64,000 nt of DNA. It comes from a bacterium 210820-DFI.6.37 (GTDB lineage Bacteria > Bacillota > Clostridia > Peptostreptococcales > Anaerovoracaceae). Under the pieces are notes generated by a model. The model searched no databases and was not told where the DNA came from. It saw nothing but the letters and a program-made list of their open reading frames with translations. This document shows positions 1 through 7,206 of this stretch, piece after piece; within the stretch, counting starts at the first letter, position 1; each line of letters begins with the position of its first letter. A program made the translations under genes and the position numbers. The stretch is from NCBI GenBank assembly GCA_020558355.1, contig JAJCKG010000003.1:62001-126000 (forward strand), given 5' to 3'.

Positions 1-154
1 GTGGTCTGATTGCGCCTTTTATTCTCGCAAAAAATAAAAAAGGCACAGCCTTGTATTCTTCAATCTCTTTTGTTTGTGTGATATGTATTCTATTATCAAT
101 TATAAAGGTTTTCGTAATGCTATTTTTTTAAATTCTGCAGACTTTGCGATTGTA

Positions 155-730
155 GTCACCATTTTCATAGTTTGGCTCAGGGGCTGTCGCCATGAGGCGT
201 ATTCTGGGAGCGATGGCGACCAGGGTTTCTTCCTTTTGCGGGCTTGGTCGCCATTTTCGTGGTTTGGCTCAGGGGCTGTCGCCATGGGGCGTATTTCGGG
301 GTCGCTGGCGACCAGTTTTTTTCCTTTTGCGGGCTTGGTCGCCATTTTCGTGGTTTGGCTCAGGGAACCGTCGCCATGGGGCGTATTCTCGGGGCCCTGG
401 CGACCAGTTTTTTTCCTCTTGCGGGCCTGGTCGCCATTTTTCTGGTTTGGCTCAGGAGCTGTCGCCATGGGGCGTATTTCGGGGTCGCTGGCGACCAGGC
501 TTTTTCCCTTTTGCGGGCCTGGTCGCCATTTTTCTGGTTTGGCTCAGGGGCTGTCGCCATGGGGCGTATTCTGGGAGCGATGGCGACCATGGTTTTTTCC
601 TCTTGCGGGCTTGGTCGCCAATTTTGTGGTTTGGCTCAGGGAACCGTCGCCATGGGGCGTATTCTGGGGGCCCTGGCGACCAGGGTTTCTTCCTTTTGCG
701 GGCTTGGTCGCCATTTTCGTGGTTTGGCTA
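155..730. repeat. Tandem array of ~92-bp GTCGCC/GGCGAC repeats (about 6.3 units)
   Basis: The phrase GTCGCCATTTT (GTCACC in the first unit) recurs at 155, 247, 338, 430, 522, 614 and 707, so the period is 91-93 bp. Each unit has a first GTCGCCA, then TGGTTTGGCTCAGG, a second GTCGCCAT, GGGGCGTATT, a variable GC-rich word, and a closing GGCGACCA that can pair with either GTCGCC. The variable word runs AGCGA, GTCGC, GGCCC, GTCGC, AGCGA, GGCCC through the six complete units, so units differ in a patterned way. The last unit is cut off where a spoVB scrap begins. All three forward frames and some reverse frames stay open only because the unit lacks stops; 92 is not a multiple of 3, so a protein repeat is unlikely. 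Single diverged copies lie at 2970-3142, 51870-51960 and 52795-52860. Function unknown. Confidence 0.9.
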
Positions 731-798
731 CGGTAGAGAAAACCAGATCTGGCCGCCGCAAGGACGGCGGCTCCCTGTAAGAAGGATTTTCGCTCCAT
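731..798 (-). pseudogene. Remnant of a second spoVB-like gene (start region only)
   Basis: Read on the minus strand, the segment starts ATG at 798 and encodes MERKSFLQGAAVLAAA, identical to the first 16 residues of the intact spoVB-like gene at 7207-8835. It then jumps to a short stretch matching the intact gene near 8663-8679 (the LVFSTA codons). Roughly 110 bp of the parent are missing between the two pieces, and everything after is replaced by the GTCGCC repeat array. DNA identity to the parent across 752-791 is nearly perfect, so the copy is recent. It cannot make a functional flippase. Confidence 0.8.
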
Positions 799-827
799 AT
801 CGCTACACCCCTTATTCTTTTATTCAA

Positions 828-1217
828 TTATAAAATTCGATATAACAGGTCGCTTCCACATAGGAAAAACGCAATTGCGGCAATGGAGAAAAGCAGGATA
901 ACCGCTATCCATATAATTGTAACGCTCAGGTTACAATTTAGACTTTTCATTCCTTTTTCCGTAATGAAAATTTCATTGTATTCCGTGGCGATGTATTCCA
1001 TTTCTTTTAAGACTTTGACGCTTTCTTCTATTTCATCTTCGCTGTATCCAGGAATCAATTCCTGGATATTAGAAAACGTAAGAGGCTCTGGGTCCTCGCC
1101 TTTCTTCTTCGCTATTTTTTCCAATTTTCTTTCCGCTTTATCTATTTTTTGCAGCAAAAGCTCGGACTTCAGATCATATTTTATCAGATGCAATTTTAAA
1201 TAATCTTTTACGCTCAT
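828..1217 (-). CDS. Small tail-anchored protein, unknown function
   Basis: A 129-residue protein I do not recognise. The first ~45 residues are basic and look able to form a coiled coil (KIDKAERKLEKIAKKKG). Residues ~45-95 resemble a small winged-helix-like fold ending in ITEKGMKSL, a pattern common in DNA-binding wing regions. A single hydrophobic segment at ~100-122 (VTIIWIAVILLFSIAAIAFF) anchors the C-terminus, so most of the protein would face the cytoplasm. The ATG follows GTAGGAAC. It lies 20 bp downstream of the broken penicillin-binding protein gene on the same strand. Real protein likely; function unknown. Confidence 0.6.
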   Translation of the reverse strand: MSVKDYLKLHLIKYDLKSELLLQKIDKAERKLEKIAKKKGEDPEPLTFSNIQELIPGYSEDEIEESVKVLKEMEYIATEYNEIFITEKGMKSLNCNLSVTIIWIAVILLFSIAAIAFFLCGSDLLYRIL

Positions 1218-1237
1218 GTTCCTACCCTGACTTTCGT

Positions 1238-2939
1238 TTACTTTTCATCTTTTGACAATTTAGGCTGAAGCTCCAGATACCGCAGGGTATCTTCTAATAT
1301 CATTTTTGCGCCTGGAGCCGCGGTTTGGCTTCCAAATTTAACGCCTTTTGGATTGTCCGCGATAACCAGCACCGCAACTTGCGGGTCATCGATTGGCGCC
1401 ATACCGATGAAGGAAGAAAAGGTTTCTTCACTATAGCCGCTTTTCCCATTCCCCTTGGGCTTTTGCGCTGTTCCGGTTTTGCCTCCAACTTTGTACCCAT
1501 CTACTTTTGCGGTTCCCGCTCCGCCTTTCTCTACAACATATTCCATAATACCGAGCATTTCTCCGGCAGTTTCTTCCGAAACGGTCTGTCTCACAATTTT
1601 GGAATTAAATTCTTTCACTGTATTGCCCTTTTCATCTACCAGCGCCTTTACAAGCCGGGGCTGCATCAGCTTTCCATCGTTTCCAAAAGAGCAAATGGCG
1701 GAAATCAACTGGATGGGTGTCACAGCCACGCCCTGCCCGTATCCCATGGTAGCAAGATCTACCGGCCCGGGATTTTTCTGTAAAATAGAAGTCCCCTCTC
1801 CCGGGAAATCGATTCCGGTTTTTTCAGAAATTCCAAAGGTATCCAGGTAATCATAAAATTTCGCGCTCCCCATTCTCCGCGCCAGCTTTACAAAAACCGG
1901 GTTACAGGAATTTCCTACCGCTTCTTCCAGAGTCTGAGTCCCGTGCGGGCTGTACCAGCGCCAGCATTTCAGCACACTTCCCGACACATTGACCGATCCC
2001 GCGCAGGTAAAGGTTTCATCAATTGTCGTTTTCCCCTCTTCTAGCGCCATGGCGGTAGTCAGCAGTTTGAAGGTGGAGCCCGGCTCGTAAACATCACTGA
2101 CCAGCGAATTTCGCCACATGGAGTTCCAGTAATTCGCCTTTTCTTCATCGTTCATGGCCGCCAGCTTTTTCTGTTCGCCTTCGGAAAGAGGGGTTTTCGC
2201 GTCGTTAGGATCGAATTCCGGGGTCTGTGCCAGGCCCAGAATATCGCCGTTCTTCGGGTTCATCATAATCGCCAGGACTCGGTCCGCGTTGGTGTTTTTC
2301 CTGACCTTTTTGATGGATTTCTCAATATAATGCTGGATCGTCGCGTCAATGGTCAGTACCAGGCCAAGCCCGTTTTCCACCTGATAATATGTATCTTCTC
2401 CATAGGACAAAGCGCTTCCTGTAATATCCGCGTTTTTAATCCATCTTCCGGAAACGCCTGAAAGATACTGGTCATACTGGAGCTCCAGCCCGGAAAGCCC
2501 GTGATTATCATCTGTGACGCTTCCCAGAGTATGGGCGAGAAACGCGCCCAGCGGGTAGTGCCGCTGTACATCTTCGGAGATTTCGATACCGGTCAGCTGT
2601 TTTTTCCGAATCTTGTCAGCTATAGCTTTGTCAAGATATTTATCAACCTTAACCAGAGTCTGTTCTTTTGTAATCAGTTCGGTGATTTCTTCTTCCTCTT
2701 TATCCAGAATTTCCGCCAGCGCTGATGGCCAGCTCTTTTTTATTGGTGTCATAAATCATGCCTCGTTTTGCCGCAATGGGAACATCTCTTATATGCTGTT
2801 CTGCCGCCATTCTGGAGTATTCCTCTCCTTTGACGATCTGTACCCAGCCTACCCGGAAGCAGAGCAAAGCGCAGAGGCCAAGCATACAGGCGGACAGGAT
2901 AATAATTCTTTTTTTACTTTTATTCAGTGGTTTTGTCAT
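1238..2939 (-). pseudogene. Class B penicillin-binding protein (FtsI/SpoVD-like), broken by deletion and frameshift
   Basis: The intact protein would be a transpeptidase that cross-links septal or spore peptidoglycan. The N-terminal part (start ATG at 2939 after AGGAG) has a basic tail, one membrane segment and the dimerisation-domain start, then breaks at IYDTNKKELAIS and stops near 2702. The second frame, open from 2752 to 1238, carries the rest: SxxK (EPGSTFK), SxN (GNSCNPVF) and KTG (GGKTGTAQKP), all intact. Family members have about 20 more residues (usually containing TVWA or similar) between AIS and the LAEIL segment. That block is missing here and the frame shifts, probably by slippage or recombination at the GCGCTGGC word. 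No PASTA domain is present. The distal frame could be translated alone but would lack the membrane anchor. Confidence 0.8.
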
Positions 2940-2969
2940 GAGTTCTCCTGCTTTCAAAAAATTTCGGTT

Positions 2970-3142
2970 TGTGGGTGGCTCGCCTTCCATGTAGTGCCGC
3001 AGGCGGGTCGCCAGATTTCAGGCTTTGCCGCTGGGGCGGTCGCCTTTGGGCGTAATCTGGGGTCGGTGGCGACCAGGTCTGCTTCCTTTTTGCGGGCGGA
3101 TCGCCAGGTTTACGATTTTCCGCAGAGAGCCGTCGCCACTCT
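2970..3142. repeat. Diverged 1.5-unit copy of the GTCGCC/GGCGAC repeat
   Basis: The segment contains GGGTCGCCAG, GCGGTCGCCTTTGGGCGTAATCTGG, GTGGCGACCAGG, TTTTTGCGGGC, a second GATCGCCAGG and GCCGTCGCCA in the same order as the array at 155-730. It fills the gap between the broken penicillin-binding protein gene and the next lipoprotein gene, and its last GTCGCCAC touches the stop codon of that gene. The copy is about 70 percent similar by eye to array units. Confidence 0.75.
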
Positions 3143-3779
3143 ATTCCTCATTATACATATAGTGACTGAACAAATCTGAATTTGTTGTGACAAAATAAAG
3201 ACGCACTGCCTGATCGTCGCTGTTCATCTGCCCACACCAGAAGAACAGATCGTTTAGCTCATAATGCTCATTCCACAAGACATTAATATTAAACTGTTCA
3301 ACGTCAAACCTGGGCTCAACGTTCCCGCAGATCACGCTGAAATACCGCTTTAACAGCTTTGCGTCCTCGCTCTGCTGATTTTTTCCAGCTGTGTTAATGA
3401 CCTCAATAACCGGAATACCCCCATCCAGACGCTTAAAAGACCGCAGCTGCAGCTCGATTGTATCCGTGATCTTCGCGTGATAAATCGTATAGGCTTCCCC
3501 TTCGTCCGCGGCTTTTGTTACAGGGTTCCCGTTTTCATCCAACCCGTCATCCGCAATCACATCTTCGCTGGTATATTCCTCCGATATAAGCGGCAGATTT
3601 TCTTTTTCAAGATCTTCATTAAGAAGCTGGATGCATTGCGCTACGTTGATGTCAAAGACTCCATCCTTGACAAGGATATCCGCTGTTTCATCCGTTTCTT
3701 TTATCAGAGTTCGCTCTCCGCACCCGGCCGCTGCCAGACACAAAATTACGAGCAGGATTAAAACGCTTTGTTTTTTCAT
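3141..3779 (-). CDS. Predicted lipoprotein, unknown function
   Basis: This 212-residue protein has a lipoprotein signal: Lys2-Lys3, a hydrophobic core and the lipobox AAAGC with Cys20. It would be anchored outside the membrane. The mature part is acidic and mixed alpha/beta without a domain I recognise. A segment near residues 125-150 (PVIEVINTAG...SEDAKLLKRYFS) resembles the end of the broken frame at 9223-9553 (LLIRVTMGG...EEDAKLAEAYFS), so the two are probably paralogues. The stop codon abuts a GTCGCC repeat, so the original 3' end may have been trimmed. No operon partner is evident. Confidence 0.65.
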   Translation of the reverse strand: MKKQSVLILLVILCLAAAGCGERTLIKETDETADILVKDGVFDINVAQCIQLLNEDLEKENLPLISEEYTSEDVIADDGLDENGNPVTKAADEGEAYTIYHAKITDTIELQLRSFKRLDGGIPVIEVINTAGKNQQSEDAKLLKRYFSVICGNVEPRFDVEQFNINVLWNEHYELNDLFFWCGQMNSDDQAVRLYFVTTNSDLFSHYMYNEE

Positions 3780-4041
3780 GATAGACCTTCCTTTCCTTCA
3801 AAATATCTTTTCTTTGCTTTTGGCCTAAAAAATATACGTTTGCAATGGATTTTACCGTTGTTTTTCGAAAAGCGGCCTTTCTTCTCTGCGTTTCGTACAT
3901 TCCAGTGGCTGTAAGCCTGATTTTTATATACTTTTTTCTTCAAAACAACGAAAAAAATATATCTCCAAAAAATAAGGAACTAGGATCGACCGCTTTAACA
4001 TGTTTCGGGGATTTACTAACAGCGTTATAAAGTATCTGTTC

Positions 4042-4310
4042 CTTGATGACATTGTATATTCCTTTCATTGATTTTGCGGAAAAGATATACGCTTTCAACC
4101 GTTTCCGGCTTCACTTTTCATAAAACAGCCATATATTTCTTTTTATAACTGAATCGCCGGGCCGCAGCCCTGATTTTCGTATACTTTTTCGTTAAAAATC
4201 TATCCGAAAGTATCCAGTTCGGTTTTCAGGGGGATGGAAATTGTTCCAGGAGCGGCAGACTAAGCCCACTAAGTTCCTTAATAATATCCGTTAATCTAAT
4301 ATCAGTGAAT
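4042..4310. repeat. Direct duplication, copy 1 (partner at 5877-6136)
   Basis: About 265 bp here match 5877-6136 almost base for base, starting at GAC(A/G)TTG(T/C)ATATT and running through GGAAAAGATATACGCTTTCA and CTGATTTTCGTATACTTTTT to TCCGTTAATCTAATAT. The last ~80 bp of this copy are the coding 3' end of the gene at 4226-5023. The rest of the gap (3780-4041) is AT-rich and non-coding, and holds a weaker echo (3905-3960) of the GCAGCC-CTGATTTT-TATACTTTTT block. A shorter third copy is at 9746-9856. Confidence 0.85.
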
Positions 4311-5023
4311 GTAAATTTGGAACTCCCGACCATAAAGAACTCCGGTTTTTGCGCTTGTAACCAAGTGTAACTTGCTGTTGGTTCAACTGGATTTTTCATA
4401 TTTTCAGTTAGACTTACATCATCCTGCTGGGCACACTGTTCTAATACTTCCGCTTTAAATTCTTCCGCTTTGTTAATTATCGTTGTTTTTGCGGGCAATT
4501 TGTTTCTTTTGTTAATCCCTGACCTATATGTTGAAGAATTCACCTCCCGAATCGCTTCATCAAAAGCATCTTCTTTTTCATAAAAGTCAATCATCTGATT
4601 TTTCTCCAAGTCAACAACGACCTGAATTTCAACGCACTCACCCGAAGCTTCTTCTGATGGGTCATCTTTATACTGATACCAGCTTTCAACAGCATATAAT
4701 AAAATCAACTGAGCGTCTTCAACCTTTTTTTCTAACAAATTAGCATTTACCTTGAAGTTAGTTTTTTCATAATTGTACACGCTTCTGACATACTGATACG
4801 CATCTTCTTTTTCCCGCAAAAACACCTTAACATTATTTGAAATATCACTCGCTAATTGTCCGTCAATTCCCATTTCTATATTTTCTACTATCGTTTCCAC
4901 ATCTTTCTCTATCGCGGTTTCTATTTGTTGTGTGTTGTTTTCCTCTGCCGCAAACGCGATATATGCCGAACATAGCCCTAATACAAGGGCCAATAAAACC
5001 AAACTAAACTTTCTTATGATCAT
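4226..5023 (-). CDS. Secreted protein, unknown function
   Basis: The 265-residue product starts with a classical signal peptide (MIIRKFSLVLLALVLGLCSA, probable cleavage after AFA near residue 25). The mature chain is acidic and helical with no domain I recognise. Its last ~27 residues (IRLTDIIKELSGLSLPLLEQ and on to FPSP) are repeated as C-terminal scraps at 6058 and 9762, showing that a family of related genes once stood here. It lies 9 bp downstream of a CPBP-type membrane protease, so the two are almost certainly co-transcribed. A secreted substrate or partner for that protease is a reasonable guess, nothing more. Confidence 0.65.
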   Translation of the reverse strand: MIIRKFSLVLLALVLGLCSAYIAFAAEENNTQQIETAIEKDVETIVENIEMGIDGQLASDISNNVKVFLREKEDAYQYVRSVYNYEKTNFKVNANLLEKKVEDAQLILLYAVESWYQYKDDPSEEASGECVEIQVVVDLEKNQMIDFYEKEDAFDEAIREVNSSTYRSGINKRNKLPAKTTIINKAEEFKAEVLEQCAQQDDVSLTENMKNPVEPTASYTWLQAQKPEFFMVGSSKFTFTDIRLTDIIKELSGLSLPLLEQFPSP

Positions 5024-5032
5024 AATTTCCCC

Positions 5033-5842
5033 CTATTCTGTCAAGCGATTTTTCGCTATACGTGACCCGCGTATATTCCTCCAGCTAGGATGATAAATTA
5101 CAAATATCACAGCTACAATAAAGCCGATCGCATACAATACAAGTCCTTTTCTTTCATCCATGTAGATGAGCCGCGCAATTATATTCTGACCTCCATGGAT
5201 AAGCACAGCTGGGATTATATTCCGATATTGGAAATATACAACGGACAGCAGGATTCCCATAATAAGAAGGCAAACGATTTTTATTAATAAAATCGCAAGA
5301 TTTATGCTGCTCCAGCTTTCAAATTGAAACAAGTAAACAAGGATATGGACAGCCATAAAGATTGCGCCACATAGCAGGATTGCGTAAGCATTCTTTATCC
5401 GTAAGGACAAAAGTTGGCATAACAATAACCGCCTAAAGGAAATTTCTTCACTCAATGCGACAATAGCTAAATTCACAAAAATTAAACGGGCTAAGTAATC
5501 GGCCTCAAATTCCACCTTATATATGTGAATTGATATTATGACTAAAACACAGTAGGTCAGGAGAATAAGCAGCGACTGCTTAATTTCCAAACACCTTAAT
5601 CTTCTTTCATGAAATAAATTTTCTTTTACCCCATGAAAACCGCAAAACAGTATCAAAATCGCCAGAAAACAAAGTAAATATACAAATATATCCACATCAG
5701 ATAATATATATTTATCCACCCAACGATCCGGCAAGACAGAAAAACACCACTCAACAATATGATTTTGATTGATTGGTATAATGATCCAAATCATTAAAAC
5801 GCAAGCAATTTCTAATCGCCGTTTTGTTTTATTCAAGCTCAA
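5033..5842 (-). CDS. CPBP-family intramembrane metalloprotease
   Basis: A polytopic membrane protein of 269 residues with about eight hydrophobic segments. The CPBP (CAAX protease and bacteriocin-processing) motifs are present: EExxxR as SEEISFRR (motif 1, residue ~135), a helix with His in FMAVHILVYLF (motif 2), and HxxxN as LIHGGQN (motif 3). These residues build the zinc-dependent intramembrane glutamic protease site. Family members process peptides or give self-immunity to bacteriocins, and many have unknown substrates. The secreted-protein gene follows after 9 bp. The start is ATG at 5842; a conventional ribosome site is weak but GGAGGC lies upstream. Confidence 0.85.
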   Translation of the reverse strand: MSLNKTKRRLEIACVLMIWIIIPINQNHIVEWCFSVLPDRWVDKYILSDVDIFVYLLCFLAILILFCGFHGVKENLFHERRLRCLEIKQSLLILLTYCVLVIISIHIYKVEFEADYLARLIFVNLAIVALSEEISFRRLLLCQLLSLRIKNAYAILLCGAIFMAVHILVYLFQFESWSSINLAILLIKIVCLLIMGILLSVVYFQYRNIIPAVLIHGGQNIIARLIYMDERKGLVLYAIGFIVAVIFVIYHPSWRNIRGSRIAKNRLTE

Positions 5843-5876
5843 TACGCCTCCCTTGGCTTTCGCTAAATAACCTTCT

Positions 5877-6136
5877 TATGACGTTGCATATTTTTTTCAT
5901 AGATTTCGCAGAAAAGATATACGCTTTCAACCGTTTCCGGCTTCACTTTTCATAAAACAGCCATATATTTCTTTTTATAACTGAATCACCGGGCCGCAGC
6001 CCTGATTTTCGTATACTTTTTCGTTAAAAATCCATCCGAAAGTATACAGTTCGGTTTTCAGGGAGATGGAGTCTGCTTCAGAAGCGGCAGACTAAGCCCA
6101 TTAAGTTCCTTAATAACATCCGTTAATCTAATATGT
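5877..6136. repeat. Direct duplication, copy 2 (partner at 4042-4310)
   Basis: The copy starts just upstream of the CPBP gene and carries the same run of motifs as copy 1. The two copies lie in the same orientation about 1.83 kb apart and bracket the secreted-protein/CPBP pair. Homologous recombination between them would excise or amplify the pair. Confidence 0.85.
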
Positions 6137-6160
6137 AAGGCACGGTTTGGCGCAATCAGT
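6058..6160 (-). pseudogene. C-terminal scrap of a paralogue of the 4226-5023 gene
   Basis: Reading the minus strand upward from TGA at 6058-6060 gives (L)IAPNRALH, IRLTDVIKELNGLSLPLLKQ and TPSP, the same ending as the intact secreted protein. The stretch before IRLTD differs (APNRALH instead of SKFTFTD) but matches the third copy at 9762, so this came from a separate paralogue. No start codon or upstream coding sequence remains before the next gene. Confidence 0.75.
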
Positions 6161-6161
6161 T

Positions 6162-6644
6162 TTATCCCATAACACCAATCAATCCAGTCGTAAGAATTCC
6201 AATGCTAATTGACGCAATGCCCCACAGTAAAAACGCCATTCCTGTTTGGCGCCCTTCCCGCAATAAAAGTACACCTATAGCCAAAAATACAATAACCAGA
6301 AAATAATTCCCATACGTTCTTATAATAATCCACTGAAAGTTTGCTGGAAACGCAATGGAAATCCATAAAATTACTGACACAAGCTGTAATAAGAGTCCCG
6401 CTTTTTCTGCATTTAAAATCGAATTTCCAGCTGAACGCCATGACTTTGCCAGTGCCAAAGACGCTGGTAAAGCCAGACAAAGCAGTACAATAGAAACGAA
6501 CTGCACACAGAACAGAATTGACGTTCGGCAGGAAAAAGATTGGCTGTCATTCACTAAATAACGCTCTTCTAATATCACCGCGGCAATAGAAAGTATCACG
6601 CTGAAAATAACGCTTTTAATAACATATTTAAGATTCCCGTTCAA
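6162..6644 (-). CDS. Membrane protein, unknown function
   Basis: About five hydrophobic segments in 160 residues (VIFSVILSIAAVIL, ILFCVQFVSIVLLCLAL, LLLQLVSVILWISIAF, FLVIVFLAIGVLLL, LLWGIASISIGILTTGL). I chose a TTG start at 6644 because AAGGAGAGG stands five bases before it; ATG codons at 6665 or 6686 would add 7-14 residues but have poor ribosome sites. The start lies inside the end of the frameshifted upstream gene, so the two are translationally coupled. No family recognised. Confidence 0.5.
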   Translation of the reverse strand: MNGNLKYVIKSVIFSVILSIAAVILEERYLVNDSQSFSCRTSILFCVQFVSIVLLCLALPASLALAKSWRSAGNSILNAEKAGLLLQLVSVILWISIAFPANFQWIIIRTYGNYFLVIVFLAIGVLLLREGRQTGMAFLLWGIASISIGILTTGLIGVMG

Positions 6645-7100
6645 AGTAACCCTCTCCTTCTCCATCGCACCCAGCTTTAGTTCCAATCACAGCGGATTTT
6701 GTCTGACAGCTTTCATTCCTTCGCATTATCTGATTCTTGATTAAAACCGCAACCCATCCCCCTAAGATCAGCTGAAAGTACTTTGATGTTCCATTAACAA
6801 AGCCTGGAAGCCAAAATAACCACGGCGATAAGATATCTACACAAGCCAGGAAAAATATTAGAACCAATCCCGGAATTTCATTTTTCCAACGGTCTTTTTT
6901 TATCACATTTAAGTCAACCACAAAAATTCCGATCAGCCCTCCATATACTACATATACGAAAAACGCAAGTGTTTGGAGAAAAACGGATGGTAATCCAAAC
7001 TATATACATCAATCCGATTTATGTACGACTGAATCAAATAGAGTAGACTTGCCACACACATTATCTTTATAAGCTTTATAAGACTTCTTCTTATATTCAT
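6628..7100 (-). pseudogene. Frameshifted membrane protein gene
   Basis: From ATG at 7100 (ribosome site AGGAAG) the frame encodes MNIRRSLIKLIKIM..., a first membrane segment, then VYSLDYHPFFSKHLRFSYM and a stop. Shifting frame at the T5 run near 6986 restores a continuous product: SVFLQTLAFFVYVVYGGLIG, then VVDLNVIKKDRW and two more membrane segments, ending GEGYFERES at 6628. The whole stretch is 473 nt, one short of a multiple of three. A single-base indel in a homopolymer is the likely cause, either a real mutation, a phase-variable tract or a sequencing error. The C-terminal frame alone (97 codons) has no good start. Confidence 0.65.
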
Positions 7101-7130
7101 AGATATCACTTCCTATCCTGAGTCACCAAC

Positions 7131-7194
7131 CGCCACTTCAAGTGGTGATTTGAAATCGGCCCTATAAGTTCATATGCTTAGCGCCTAAAAGGCG
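7131..7194. repeat. Pair of short hairpins spaced ~35 bp, possible IS200/IS605- or REP-type end
   Basis: Hairpin one is CGCCACTT-CA-AGTGGTG (7131-7147). Hairpin two is CGCCT-AAA-AGGCG (7182-7194). The arrangement of two subterminal hairpins separated by an unpaired AT-mixed stretch is typical of ends recognised by Y1/TnpA transposases or of REP doublets. No transposase gene is nearby. They lie just downstream of the spoVB-like gene, but neither is followed by a U-run on its strand, so they are poor terminators. Confidence 0.35.
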
Positions 7195-7206
7195 GGCCTA
7201 TCCTTT

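Noticed and set aside
1..154. Possible gene or regulatory site at the window start
   Set aside because: Only short AT-rich sequence with a weak GCGCCTTTT/AAAAAGGC inverted repeat; nothing supportable.
155..730. CRISPR array
   Set aside because: Units of 92 bp are repeated across their whole length without unique spacers, and no cas genes are present.
74..833. Overlapping long frames (up to 220 codons) across the 92-bp array, on both strands
   Set aside because: They exist because the repeat lacks stop codons. The period is not a multiple of three, so the same DNA would be read in different frames, and no start has a ribosome site.
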